From Wolbachia endosymbiont of Ctenocephalides felis wCfeF (GTDB lineage: Bacteria > Pseudomonadota > Alphaproteobacteria > Rickettsiales > Anaplasmataceae): a DNA stretch of 64,000 nucleotides. The notes under the pieces were generated by a model, which ran no database searches, was not told where the DNA came from, and worked only from the letters and a program-made list of their open reading frames with translations. Positions within the stretch are counted from its first letter, which is position 1; each line of letters begins with the position of its first letter. Made by a program: the position numbers and the translations under genes. The DNA lies in contig CP116767.1 in the NCBI GenBank assembly GCA_028571325.1, positions 25,150-89,149 of the forward strand, in the 5' to 3' direction. Of the stretch, positions 27,718 to 37,319 are shown in pieces.

Positions 27718-28055
27718 CGAAATTATCCGCTCGAGGAATGTGTTTCCTCACTCCGATTGTGTAAAATATGAGTTTTTACAGTAAATGCCGTATCTGCCGT
27801 TCGGCATGGTGGTGGAATGCTTTCTGGGTCATTCAAAAATTTCCACATCATTCTTTCGGACTTCAAAATGTTTTTTGCAACTCAAAGAGCTCTCAGGTAA
27901 TACCAAATCCTGTATCTGGGATCTAGTTTTCCATAAAAATGGTGCATTTTGACATAACTTTTATGCTCATTAGCCTAATAAAATTCCTAGATTCCAGCGT
28001 CACGCGCACAGCTGTACGAACATTGCAATTAGCAGGTAATTTGCGCAACAGACGG
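27718..28055. other. Mosaic non-coding stretch with palindrome fragments
   Basis: It contains a possible 55-residue frame at 27785-27952 (MPYLPFGMVVECFLGHSKIS...), which reads like a piece of a decayed gene but has no good ribosome-binding site. GATTCCAGCGTCACGCG and CAGCTGTACGAACATTGC repeat fragments follow at 27991-28027. No confident gene. Confidence 0.4.
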
Positions 28056-28841
28056 TGTCATCCCAGTGCTCCGACACTGGGATCCAGCCTTTCCATAATC
28101 ATCAAAACGTCGTATTTTAACATAGCTTTTATATTCACCAACTTAATAAAATTCCTGGATGCCAGTGTCAGCTACTTGCATGACACCCTAGTGGGAGGCT
28201 CAAATCACAATGTTCGTACAGCTGTGCGTCACGCGCTGGAATGACACCACTTGCTGTAAAAATAAATGTTTGTTTATGAATTGCTTTAATATTTACCAAA
28301 TAGGAAAAAAAAAGCAAAAAAAGCCCTGGTCAATATCCATCTAATAACTTGGCGTTAATGTCTATACGCTTGACAAGTAGCTGACCTTGGGATTGTAAAT
28401 ACCCACAACTATAATAAGGGGAATTTCGAAGTTTGTCAAGCAATTTTTTTGTGAAAAAAATGAGACTGGTTAAAATTTTAACTAATTTAAAAAAAAGACA
28501 AAAGAAACCCCGCAATGTGAGTTGTTTACTGTTCTCTCAAAAACTTGGCGTCCGGTTCTCTCTTACACCGCTTAATAAGCGAGGTCCAGCTAATGTAGAC
28601 AAAAAATTATAAAGACATGCAGTGTCCATGCTGCAAAAATAAAACATAACACGCCTTGTTTTATACTGTGCTTTTGTCACTTAATACAAGATTAAAGATA
28701 AATTTTAGGCCTAAAACACCCACAATTCTATTGTAAGGGGACTGGCGAAAGTTGTCAAGTAGTTTTTTGTTTTTATTGAATGACGTTATAACTTTTTTCC
28801 ACTTTTGTCTATCGGCTTTCTATGCAGTGGAATTGGTATAA
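28056..28841 (-). repeat. Dispersed promoter-bearing repeat, copy A2 (inverted copy of A1)
   Basis: Reverse-complement match to 445-1231 over the full length with only scattered single-base or one-base-indel differences that I could see. Its promoters read leftward: TTGACA/TACAAT in complement at 28730-28758 and TTGACA/TATTAT at 28411-28439, both with 17-bp spacers. The A1 and A2 arms face each other around the 26.8-kb segment 1232-28055. Confidence 0.88.
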
Positions 28842-28935
28842 GGTCTTAGATATGCCAATTTTAATCTTTGTGTTATAAAATTGTTAATCATTTTATCCTA
28901 TAATTAGCATAATAGTTATTTTTCAAAGGATTTTT

Positions 28936-29394
28936 ATGACTTGTTACTCAATTTTACAACCATACAATGCCTATTACCACAATATAGGTGAACCTCATTT
29001 CTCAGATTGTAAACCATTGTACATATCTGATAAATTCGATAATAGGCCTTACTTTGATAAGGACTGTATAACCGCGCAAAAATTTTGCCTTACAGGCGAT
29101 TATCGCATTCCTAATTTACACACGTCTCTCAAACATCATCACACTCCATTTCAAGGTGATTGTAACCCATATTTCAAGCATTATTGCAATCCAGGTCACA
29201 GTAATCATTATGATGCAGCATGGTGCCATGCTCACGACTCTGGTAATACGGTAGTGCTGAATATACCACCATATTGGACTGGAAGTGAAAGTGGAAAAAC
29301 GGGAACTAGGATAATAGAAGTTGCAAAAACTGAAGGAGTACCTGAACATTCAGACCACATTGCAGCAGCTATTTCTACTGCGGAAATAATTTAA
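28936..29394 (+). CDS. Cys/His-rich hypothetical protein, paralogue 1
   Basis: 152 residues; CAAAGGA precedes ATG 28936. Rich in His, Cys and Tyr, with clusters CNPYFKHYCNPGHSNHYDA and WCHAHDSGNTVVLNIPPYW (about 76-113). The same HAHDSGNTVV core preceded by a Cys/His cluster occurs in the gene at 29667, so the two are paralogues. Regular Cys/His spacing suggests metal binding. No signal peptide; the acidic tail ends HIAAAISTAEII. No named family recognised. Confidence 0.65.
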   Translation: MTCYSILQPYNAYYHNIGEPHFSDCKPLYISDKFDNRPYFDKDCITAQKFCLTGDYRIPNLHTSLKHHHTPFQGDCNPYFKHYCNPGHSNHYDAAWCHAHDSGNTVVLNIPPYWTGSESGKTGTRIIEVAKTEGVPEHSDHIAAAISTAEII

Positions 29395-29540
29395 GGACAA
29401 TAAATTTTTGTAGGTAATTGTAGCGAAGGTGATGAAAGACGTGAAAAGTGCGTAGAGAATCAAAAATGAGCGATATCATATTAAGATCACAAATAGCGTT
29501 GACTTAATATGATAAATAAAGTATAAGATAAAAGGAAGGG

Positions 29541-29636
29541 ATGTGCACTATGTACCTCTGTCTGTTGGCTTATAACTTTGGCGGCCCATTTGATGTATGG
29601 TCTTTCTTGCCTTCCCTATTAATACTGTTAATTTAA
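29541..29636 (+). CDS. Possible 31-residue hydrophobic small protein
   Basis: AAGGAAGGG sits directly before ATG 29541 (a second in-frame ATG at 29550 has better spacing). The product ends in a hydrophobic FLPSLLILLI. It lies alone between the two Cys/His-rich paralogues; the flanks of 29395-29666 are otherwise empty. Could be a membrane microprotein or chance. Confidence 0.3.
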   Translation: MCTMYLCLLAYNFGGPFDVWSFLPSLLILLI

Positions 29637-29666
29637 AATAAAGTTTTAATTATATAGGAGATTTCT

Positions 29667-30311
29667 ATGCCAAAAAGCGATGATATTCAAAATGGTGTTA
29701 GCCAAAATGAAATTACAGAGGAAACTACTGAAGAACCTGTAGTGGGCAACGAAAGCGGAGGGGAACCTCCTGCAGAGCCTGCGGTAGAAAATGAAAGCGG
29801 AGAAGAACCTTCTCCAGAGCCTACAGCAGACACGGGGGAGACTTCAGTAAAATCTACAGTGGACGAAGTGAAACCCACTGCAGAGCTTACATTAGATAAT
29901 GGAAGTGAAAGAAAACTTCCTGAAAAAATTACTACAGTAAATATAGAAAAGCCCACTGAAAAAGTTACTACAGTAAATGCAGGGAAACCGCATGTAAAGT
30001 TTGTAGTAGACGAAGGGAATTTTCCTATGAAGCAAGTAGTAGACTGGGGAAGTAAAATGAAACTTTTAGATGAGTGTCCATGTTTCAACCATCATTATAA
30101 CTTACGCTTTAAGCATTGTCATGATCCATATTATAATGGTCATCACACTTCATGTTATCATGCCCATGATTCTGGCAATACAGTGGTAATACCTTATGGT
30201 TGGAAAGGTGGACTACCTATGGTAAAAGTTGGAGGGCATACAGAATTTTTTGATTTAAATAAGCCCGTGCTAATATCTGATCTAGGTTGCAATATTTGCG
30301 ATTGTTATTAA
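29667..30311 (+). CDS. Acidic-repeat plus Cys/His-rich hypothetical protein, paralogue 2
   Basis: 214 residues; AGGAG precedes ATG 29667. Residues 1-125 are low-complexity and acidic, with degenerate repeats (NESGGEPPAEPAVENESGEE, then VNIEKPTEKVTTVNAGKP). The C-terminal part (about 138-214) carries CPCFNHHYNLRFKHCHDPYY, CYHAHDSGNTVVIPYGW and a final CNICDCY. The core matches the 152-residue neighbour. Metal binding is likely; secretion or host role is speculative. Confidence 0.65.
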   Translation: MPKSDDIQNGVSQNEITEETTEEPVVGNESGGEPPAEPAVENESGEEPSPEPTADTGETSVKSTVDEVKPTAELTLDNGSERKLPEKITTVNIEKPTEKVTTVNAGKPHVKFVVDEGNFPMKQVVDWGSKMKLLDECPCFNHHYNLRFKHCHDPYYNGHHTSCYHAHDSGNTVVIPYGWKGGLPMVKVGGHTEFFDLNKPVLISDLGCNICDCY

Positions 30312-30415
30312 CTGCAAAAAAGCTGTTCAATTCCGATAAACTGTGTGGATGAAAATAGAGGGGAGCATTTTAAGCATACCGGTTTTATATTTTGCAAGTT
30401 GCATTTAACTCCTGT

Positions 30416-30441
30416 GCCGTTGTCTGAAAAAACACGGCATT
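30416..30441. terminator. Weak hairpin before argS
   Basis: TGCCGT and ACGGCA pair across a 13-base loop near 30416-30441, in the 236-bp gap between the Cys/His gene and argS. The rest of that gap holds nothing recognisable. Confidence 0.3.
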
Positions 30442-30547
30442 GGTAAGTTCTTTTCTCTTGGTAATTTCTGTATAAGCTGCACAAGATAAGCCTTCAACTA
30501 ACCTCATTTATTTACTATACTGCTATAGTTTTATAGCTTTTTAATTG

Positions 30548-32254
30548 ATGAACATTTTTAAGCGGATCTCCTCGCTAATCCTTAGCAAATTAAATGAGTT
30601 GAAGCAAAGGAGTATCGTAAATACAAGTGCGGAAAATTTTATCGTAGAGCCTCCAAGTAATAGAGCACATGGGGATGTTTATACAAATGTTGCCATGGTG
30701 CTTGCAAAACATGAAAAGAAGAATCCAGTCGAGATTGCAGGGATATTGGCAAGGGAATTTGAACTGTTTGATGAGATTAAGAAAGTGGAAGTTGCGGGCC
30801 CTGGTTTTATCAATATGCGCTTGAGAATAGAAGTATGGCACGAAGTTCTCAAACAAATAAATGAGCTAAAAACAGAATTCGGTACTTTAAACATTGGAAA
30901 CAATCAGGCCATCAATGTTGAGTTTGTATCTGCAAATCCAACTGGTCCACTGCATATCGGTCATGCAAGAGGGGCAGTGTTTGGTGACATTTTAGCAAAT
31001 TTACTGAAAAAAGTTGGTTATAAAGTCACTAAGGAATACTACATTAATGACGCTGGAGTGCAGGTAGATACGCTAGTTCGGTCAGTATATTTGCGATATA
31101 GGGAAGCTCTGGGAGAGAAGATCAGTATCGAAAAGGGTTTGTATCCTGGTGAATATTTAAAGCCAATAGGGGATGGGCTAGCCAAAAAATATGGCTCAAA
31201 GCTTTTAAATAGTCAAGATAATCGGGTAATCAGAGAGTATACTTTGAGTTCTATCTTGGAACTTATAAAGGAAGACATGAGCTTGCTTGGGGTAAGTCAC
31301 GATGTTTTTACTTCGGAATATGAACTACAAAAAAGTGGCAAAATCGAAGAGAGCATAAAGATGTTGTCTGACAAGGGTTTAGTGTATGAAGGATATTTGG
31401 AAAAACCAAAAGGCAAAGAGAGCGAAAATTGGACTTCCAGAAAAGAAATGTTATTTCGCTCCACAAAATTTGGTGATGATGTTGACCGTGCACTGAAAAA
31501 AGAGGATGGCAGTTGGACTTACTTTGCCTCGGATATTGCTTACCATTTCGATAAGATATCACGTGGCTTTAACAATATGATCGTAGAGCTCGGTAGTGAC
31601 CATGGCGGTTATGTCAAAAGGCTCAAAGCAGTTGTCTCTGCGCTGAGCGATAATAAGGCAAAGATAGAGGTAAAACTGCATAATATTGTGAATTTTTTCG
31701 AGGATGGAAAACCTGTTAAGATGTCCAAAAGATCAGGAAATTTCCTCACAGCAAGGGATGTAGTGGAGGAAGTTGGCAGGGATATCACTCGTTTTATAAT
31801 GCTAACACGCAGGAATGATATGGTCTTAGACTTTGATTTTGCTAAAGTTAAAGAGCAGTCAAAAGATAATCCTATTTTTTATGTGCAATATGCACACGCC
31901 CGTGCTCATTCATTGATGCGTAACGCTCCAAAAGAACTCCCAAATGCAGATCTTTCACTTTTAAAGACAGATGGAGAGCTATTCCTCATAAAAACCTTAG
32001 CAAAGTGGCCAGATGTAGTAGAAATAGCAGCAAGGCTTTACGAGCCACACAGAATCACTTTCTACTTACTTGAAGTTGCAGAAGCGTTTCATGCTCTATG
32101 GGGATATGGCAAAAGCGACTTAAACATGCGATTCATACTGGAAGATAACTTAGACCTCACCGCTGCCAGGATGTTCCTCGTGCAAGCCTTAGCACACGTC
32201 ATCGCTTCTGGGCTTTCTGTCTTTAATATAGAACCTTTGGAAGAGATGAAGTAA
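30548..32254 (+). CDS. argS: Arginyl-tRNA synthetase
   Basis: Charges tRNA-Arg. 568 residues from ATG 30548 (a TTG lies one codon upstream). N-terminal Add-1 domain (about 1-100); class I catalytic core with HIGH-like [10 protein letters not shown] near 130; KMSKR-type KMSKRSGN near 392; C-terminal anticodon-binding helical domain (about 440-568) ending [12 protein letters not shown]. Single gene, complete, normal length. Confidence 0.97.
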   Translation: MNIFKRISSLILSKLNELKQRSIVNTSAENFIVEPPSNRAHGDVYTNVAMVLAKHEKKNPVEIAGILAREFELFDEIKKVEVAGPGFINMRLRIEVWHEVLKQINELKTEFGTLNIGNNQAINVEFVSANPTGPLHIGHARGAVFGDILANLLKKVGYKVTKEYYINDAGVQVDTLVRSVYLRYREALGEKISIEKGLYPGEYLKPIGDGLAKKYGSKLLNSQDNRVIREYTLSSILELIKEDMSLLGVSHDVFTSEYELQKSGKIEESIKMLSDKGLVYEGYLEKPKGKESENWTSRKEMLFRSTKFGDDVDRALKKEDGSWTYFASDIAYHFDKISRGFNNMIVELGSDHGGYVKRLKAVVSALSDNKAKIEVKLHNIVNFFEDGKPVKMSKRSGNFLTARDVVEEVGRDITRFIMLTRRNDMVLDFDFAKVKEQSKDNPIFYVQYAHARAHSLMRNAPKELPNADLSLLKTDGELFLIKTLAKWPDVVEIAARLYEPHRITFYLLEVAEAFHALWGYGKSDLNMRFILEDNLDLTAARMFLVQALAHVIASGLSVFNIEPLEEMK

Positions 32255-32298
32255 GCAAAAAATATAAAGATAAGAGAAACTCTAAGCCCACCCATGCA

Positions 32299-33585
32299 TT
32301 AGGTTGCAGCCCTATAATGTCTACTGTTGATGATTATTTCACCTATTGTAACTGCCGCTAAAATAAAGCAGTAATACACCTGTGTTAATAAAGAAATAGG
32401 TGATATAGAGGCTATGCTACCTGCTAGCAGTAGCTGAGAACCATAAGGCAAGATGCCTTTTGTAGCACAAGCAAAAACATCTAATAAGTATGCACTGCGG
32501 TGTGGTGCAATATTGTGTTTTTGTGCAAGCCTTTTTGCAATGCCACCACTTAGTAAAATGGCAATGGTATTATTGGCAACCAGGACGGTAAACATAGATG
32601 CTATTCCTGCTATCACAAATTCAGTTTTTGTCTTTGTAATATCACTTTTATCGATGAGTTTATGCAATGCTTTCTGACCTTGTTTGTACATTATATGGCT
32701 CAATCCGCCGATAAATAGAGCAAATATTACTATCTCGTTTACTTTCTTAAAACCATTATATATGTCATGAGGAAATTGAATGATAGCATAGTCAAAAAAG
32801 ACTGTTCCTAGCACGCCAGCAATAATTATGTTTACAGTTAGTGTTACTAAAGTAGAAACTTCAAGCAGACCCATGATTATTAGAGAAATGTAAGGGATAA
32901 CTTTTATTATCGATAAATAATCTAAGTTTGAGATAGTAACAATTTTTGTACTATCTGTAGTTACTGCCAGATAGACAAGCGTTATAATGCTGGCAATAAA
33001 CGCTACTTTAGAGTTCACTTTAAGTTTATCCTTTATTGCAGCTCCTTGTGAAGAAACAGAGGCAATAGTGGTGTCGGATATCATTGATAGGTTGTCACCG
33101 AATACGGCCCCCCCAACCACAGTTGCAGTTCCTATTTCAAGACCAAAAGCTCCACTTTTTGCCAGGTTAACGGCGATTGGTACCATTAGCGCAACAACTC
33201 CCATGGACGTGCCGATTGCAGTTGAAATAAAAGCAGAGGCCAAAAATATTCCAGGCAACAGTAACCTTGTTGGAAGGAAATTGAGAATTAAATTAGCAAC
33301 AGTGTCTGCACTACCAATTGATTGAGTAACAGAAGAAAATGCTCCGGAAAATAGAAAAATTAAACACATAGTAAGGGTGTTTTTGTCGCCCATGCCCTCG
33401 ATGACAGTATCGATGTTGTGCTGAATTTTATTTGTACCGCGTGAGATGGCAAAAAATAGTGCTGGTAGTAAACAAATTACCGGTGAAACCTGATGAAGTG
33501 GATTATCAGTTCCGATAAAGGAGAAATAAGTGCCACTTCCAAGATATAGGATTAAAAAAATAAACAGAGGAACAAAAGCTGTCAT
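32299..33585 (-). CDS. NhaC-type Na+/H+ antiporter
   Basis: 428 residues, almost wholly hydrophobic with about 11 membrane helices. FISTAIGTSMGVVALMVPIA and GGAVFGDNLSMISDTTIAS match the conserved blocks of NhaC and related antiporters. Likely exchanges Na+ (or an organic substrate) for protons at the inner membrane; NhaC relatives include malate/lactate antiporters, so the substrate is open. Convergent with argS, 44 bp apart. 33586-33796 holds nothing recognisable. Confidence 0.85.
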   Translation of the reverse strand: MTAFVPLFIFLILYLGSGTYFSFIGTDNPLHQVSPVICLLPALFFAISRGTNKIQHNIDTVIEGMGDKNTLTMCLIFLFSGAFSSVTQSIGSADTVANLILNFLPTRLLLPGIFLASAFISTAIGTSMGVVALMVPIAVNLAKSGAFGLEIGTATVVGGAVFGDNLSMISDTTIASVSSQGAAIKDKLKVNSKVAFIASIITLVYLAVTTDSTKIVTISNLDYLSIIKVIPYISLIIMGLLEVSTLVTLTVNIIIAGVLGTVFFDYAIIQFPHDIYNGFKKVNEIVIFALFIGGLSHIMYKQGQKALHKLIDKSDITKTKTEFVIAGIASMFTVLVANNTIAILLSGGIAKRLAQKHNIAPHRSAYLLDVFACATKGILPYGSQLLLAGSIASISPISLLTQVYYCFILAAVTIGEIIINSRHYRAAT

Positions 33586-33796
33586 TTCACCATATTTAAA
33601 AACTTAGAATAACTAATTAAGTTGCTTTGATCAAGCACTAATCCCCGGTTCCACTAATTCTACAGGAAGTTAACAGCGGAGTTTTAAACTTTATGTTTAA
33701 TCTACTTAACTAAATAGCACATACAGTCTCGTATCTTGTCAAATCTGTGCGTGCTAAAACCAATGAAAGCTTACAGCGTTCACTTAACAATTTGAA

Positions 33797-34480
33797 TTAC
33801 ACCCTCGATTCTTGTTTAGAATGTTTATTGATGGGTTCAACAAGAAGCTTTTGACTAACCTTTCCAACACCATACCCTACTGATGCACCAACTGCTGCAG
33901 CTGCAAGAAATACAGCAACAGCAGCACCAACAGGAGTTAAAGTAGCAGCACCTGCAAGATATGCTATGCTCAAACCTAAGAATAAACCAATTGTTGCACT
34001 AATGCCAACAAAATATATGTTGGTGCTTGGTTCGGAACTATCTTTAGTATCAAAAGCTGATCCCTGCTGCTTATTTTTCTGGCCACTACTACCTTCAAGT
34101 TTAAAATCATTCTCATTGCTGGCTGTACCTATAGGCAGCTTTTGCATGCTTTCTTCGATCCTACCAAGTCCTTTCTGTACTACTTCTTTCAATAGTGCTG
34201 TTATATTAGTAGGTAGAAACTTAGAAGTGGATTTATCGTATCTTCGTATAATCTGTAAAAATTCTTTCAATTTTTCTGCCTCAGTTCTGTTAGCAATACT
34301 ATCAATATCGATATTATCGGCAAGAAGTATGAACCAAGTATGATACTCATCAACACATTTTTTTAACTTATCAGTAGGGTTCTCTATAAGCTTACTGTAC
34401 CCATCTATGATACCCATTGCTTTTTTGGACTGTTCCAATAAACCACTTTTTGATACATGGCTGTCCAAAAATTTTTGCAA
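33797..34480 (-). CDS. C-terminal fragment of an interrupted membrane protein
   Basis: 227 residues if begun at the TTG at 34480, but that codon follows the transposase stop by only 6 bases, so it is not a natural start. The first ~150 residues are helical and charged. The end has two hydrophobic helices (IYFVGISATIGLFLGLSIAY and PVGAAVAVFLAAAAVGASVG) and a basic tail. Directly upstream is the IS110 element; beyond it, on the same strand, an LRR gene ends abruptly at the other edge. The likely original is one LRR protein with a C-terminal membrane pair, broken by the insertion. Confidence 0.6.
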   Translation of the reverse strand: MQKFLDSHVSKSGLLEQSKKAMGIIDGYSKLIENPTDKLKKCVDEYHTWFILLADNIDIDSIANRTEAEKLKEFLQIIRRYDKSTSKFLPTNITALLKEVVQKGLGRIEESMQKLPIGTASNENDFKLEGSSGQKNKQQGSAFDTKDSSEPSTNIYFVGISATIGLFLGLSIAYLAGAATLTPVGAAVAVFLAAAAVGASVGYGVGKVSQKLLVEPINKHSKQESRV

Positions 34481-34486
34481 GCACTT

Positions 34487-35833
34487 CTAACAAACTCCCT
34501 CTATTAGTTCCTGTTTTTTTATTAAAGTATAACCAAGTTCACTGGCCTTTTTGCTTAAATTCTTCAATACTCTCTCCTTATACAGTTTCTCATAGTAGTC
34601 AATCCCTCTCTCAACATACTCTTGTCCATACTTTAACATACTGTAGAAGATACATGCCAATTTCCTTGCCGTAGCAGTAATCGCTTTTGGTGCCCCTAGC
34701 CGTTTCTTTAATCTTCTACAATATGCACCTATTCCACTGTTGCTTCTTGACACACAGTGAGCAGCCATTCGAAACGCATTCGCAGCACGATTAATGACTT
34801 TACGCGTTCTTGTACTAAACACTTTTTCCCCTGTGATTTTATTAGCAGGGCTGAGTCCTAACCACGATGAAAAGTGTTTTTCTGTCCGCCATCTATTTGG
34901 GTTTATACCTGTTTCTGAAATTATTGTTTGTATGGTTACTACATCAAGTCCTGGAACTTTAGTGAAATCCATACCAGTTATTCGGTGCAGTTCCTCATGC
35001 AAAGCAAAGTTTGGCTTACTTTTGCTATTCTTATTCTTTTCCTTACTCGGCTGTTTACTTTCGCCAGATTTTGTTTCAAACGTTTTGTAATAGGCCTCAA
35101 TATTTCTATCACATTCTGCTATTTTTTCTTGATAAATATTATATAGTTCAAATTCTTGCTTTAGCGTGAATAAGTGTTCCTCTCTGTAGTCACCAGCTAA
35201 CGCTTTTGCTATAGTAGACTGATCATTTTTTATTCGCGCATCCCTGAATTCGGCCAATTTTTCAGGATCTCTTTCGCCTTCAATTATAGCCTTGATAATT
35301 TTCATACCAGTTACCCCAGTAATATCTCTTATGACTTTATGCAGTTGAACATTCATTTGAATTAACGCCTTTTGCATACGCAGAACATGTGTAGATGCAC
35401 TTTCAGTAAGATTTTTACGTTGCCACACGTAACTACGCAATACACACATCTGATTATCCGGCCTAAATGATCCATGAAGCAATCCATAGCTGTGCAACTG
35501 TTGGAGCCATTGACAATCTTGAACGTCAGACTTCCTACCGGGTACATTCTTTACATGCCTTGCATTTACCAACTTTACCTCAAGTTCATATGACTCAAGT
35601 ATTTGAAATAATGCTATCCAATACACTCCTGTTGATTCCATAGCTACAGTTGTAACTTTACACTTTTTCAACCATCGTGCTAAATTATGAAGGTCTTTAG
35701 TGAAGCAGCCAAATTTCTGAATGCGTTGTTCATCTTTTCCTTCTGGTACACATACATAATGTACAGATGAACCGACATCTATTCCCGCTGCATCAGGATT
35801 CATTACTTCTAATTTACTTTTTATTTTTGCCAT
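34487..35833 (-). CDS. IS110-family transposase (DEDD recombinase)
   Basis: 448 residues, uninterrupted. The RuvC-like N-terminal domain has Asp in GIDVGSSVH (about 17), Glu in AMESTGVYW (about 66) and Asp-x-x-Asp in GRKSDVQDCQW (about 105). The C-terminal Tnp_20 domain has TKVPGLDVVTIQTIISETG near 305 and the Ser-bearing KVFSTRTRKVINRAAN stretch near 350. IS110 enzymes recombine through a circular intermediate using a bridge RNA. The intact frame suggests a recent or active copy. Confidence 0.95.
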   Translation of the reverse strand: MAKIKSKLEVMNPDAAGIDVGSSVHYVCVPEGKDEQRIQKFGCFTKDLHNLARWLKKCKVTTVAMESTGVYWIALFQILESYELEVKLVNARHVKNVPGRKSDVQDCQWLQQLHSYGLLHGSFRPDNQMCVLRSYVWQRKNLTESASTHVLRMQKALIQMNVQLHKVIRDITGVTGMKIIKAIIEGERDPEKLAEFRDARIKNDQSTIAKALAGDYREEHLFTLKQEFELYNIYQEKIAECDRNIEAYYKTFETKSGESKQPSKEKNKNSKSKPNFALHEELHRITGMDFTKVPGLDVVTIQTIISETGINPNRWRTEKHFSSWLGLSPANKITGEKVFSTRTRKVINRAANAFRMAAHCVSRSNSGIGAYCRRLKKRLGAPKAITATARKLACIFYSMLKYGQEYVERGIDYYEKLYKERVLKNLSKKASELGYTLIKKQELIEGVC

Positions 35834-36080
35834 ATCAAGTTCCCCCTATATAATTTATAATGTAGAAGCACTTTAGCTTGGAGCGGTTAGATTATACAAT
35901 CTTCTAAACGAGGTAGTCTACAAGGACTCCATCAATGGTTTAACCGTTCCTTCCAAAACCATGCTTGTATACGGGCACTTAAGGCACCATTGTGCTGGTC
36001 GGTTATAACTGCAAAAGCGCTTCCACAAAATTATACTTCAAGACTGCTAAAAACAGAAGTAGTGGAGTTTCTTTCAGGGT
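35834..36080 (-). ncRNA. Predicted bridge-RNA region of the IS110 element
   Basis: In the IS110 group the non-coding left end upstream of the transposase encodes a structured bridge RNA with target- and donor-binding loops. This 247-bp segment has the right place and size, and includes inverted segments such as CGGTTAG...CTAAACG near 35883-35910. No fold was computed, so loops and guide bases are not assigned. Confidence 0.45.
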
Positions 36081-36926
36081 TTAACAGACTTTGTCTGTTC
36101 GTTGCTTGTAAAATACATATGATTGATCTTTAACTGCACGTTCAGCATCTTCGCTTGACAATTTATCACTTTTTGGTAGATGATCATTGTTTTGATTGTC
36201 ATCTGAACTTTCTAGTTGTGTGCTTTCACCATGAAATTCAGACTTACCATTAGCAGAATTAATAACATCTGCCCCTCCAGCATTAATATCAATGTCCTCT
36301 AGTTCCGGTTGGTGGTTAGCATTTTCACCACTCTGGGAATTATCCCCATTATTTAATCGAATGGATGGTTTTTCTTTATTTGTAGTATTGCCACCAAAAT
36401 GTATCGTAAGATTAGGAAATCTACCGCTATTTTTTAATTCATTTAAGGCTTTTATACCTTCATGTCCAATATTGCTGTTCCGTAAATCAAGGTGAGTAAG
36501 ACTTTTAAGTTTATCATTGTTTAACGCCTGAACTAGAGCCAGTGCACCTTCATGTCCAATATTGTTGGAACTTAAATTAAGGTGAGTAAGATTTTTAAGT
36601 TTATCATTGTTTAACGCCTGAACTAGAGCCAGTGCACCTTCATGTCCAATATTGTTGAAACCTAAATTAAGGCAAGCAAGATTTTTAAGTTTATCATTGT
36701 TTAACGCCTGAACTAGAGCCAGTGCACCTTCATGTCCAATATTGTTGAAACCTAAATTAAGGTGAGTAAGATTTTTAAATTTATTATTGTTTAATACCTG
36801 AACTAGAGCCAGTACACCTTCATGTCCAATATTACTGTTTACCAAACTAAACGTAGTAATATGTGAAGTATCACGCTCGTACTTTTGCAATTCGGATATT
36901 AATGTTTTTTTTTGCAGATGTAGCAT
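36081..36926 (-). CDS. Leucine-rich-repeat protein, 3'-truncated by IS110
   Basis: 281 residues. Residues about 28-175 hold four near-identical 30-residue repeats plus a partial fifth (NIGHEGALALVQALNNDKLK pattern), RNase-inhibitor-like LRRs. The repeats are almost identical at the DNA level with a 90-bp period (36500-36830). A hydrophilic Asn/Asp/Ser-rich tail follows and the frame closes at a TAA lying right at the IS110 edge. The C-terminal membrane part probably survives at 33797-34480. LRR proteins of this kind are candidate host-interaction proteins. No good ribosome-binding site before ATG 36926. Confidence 0.75.
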   Translation of the reverse strand: MLHLQKKTLISELQKYERDTSHITTFSLVNSNIGHEGVLALVQVLNNNKFKNLTHLNLGFNNIGHEGALALVQALNNDKLKNLACLNLGFNNIGHEGALALVQALNNDKLKNLTHLNLSSNNIGHEGALALVQALNNDKLKSLTHLDLRNSNIGHEGIKALNELKNSGRFPNLTIHFGGNTTNKEKPSIRLNNGDNSQSGENANHQPELEDIDINAGGADVINSANGKSEFHGESTQLESSDDNQNNDHLPKSDKLSSEDAERAVKDQSYVFYKQRTDKVC

Positions 36927-37319
36927 TAAGTATATTTAACTCATGGTTTGTGATATATGTATCAAGAAACATTTTTATACCTTATATTATTTATATCAAT
37001 ACATAAAAATTATAGCTAATATTTTAATCATTGTCAAATATGTTAATAAATTGCACGAAAACTTGTAGAAAACACCAGGTTTTGTAGCGTTATAGAAAAT
37101 CCAATTATTTACTCTTTACAAAAACCGCAAAAAAGTACCTATATTTGTGAGAACAAGCCGCATAAAAATATGGTTGTGAAAATAGAAGCTTGAAATTGTT
37201 ACAGCAAAGTTAGGTAAATTGGTTCGTATATAAACGTGGTAGAAGTAAGCTAATATAGCTGGTTTTGCGCTGTATTAAATTACTATAAACAAAAGTTCGC
37301 ACAAGTTACAAGGTTTATT
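36927..37319. other. AT-rich gap without recognised gene
   Basis: 393 bp between the LRR gene and the repeat mosaic. No open frame with coding character, no strong promoter and no repeat match found by eye. Confidence 0.4.

Larger units (their letters stand above)
34485..36080 (-). mobile_element. IS110-family insertion sequence
   Basis: An element of about 1.6 kb: a complete transposase gene, a very short right end (a few bases after its stop at 34487) and a 245-bp non-coding left end upstream (35834-36080). No flanking inverted repeats or target duplication stand out, as expected for IS110. The edges are approximate; 36081 and 34484 are set by where flanking coding content stops. Confidence 0.75.

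Noticed and set aside
36500..36830. 90-bp direct repeats as a CRISPR-like array
   Set aside because: The units are contiguous, without spacers, and encode in-frame LRRs.
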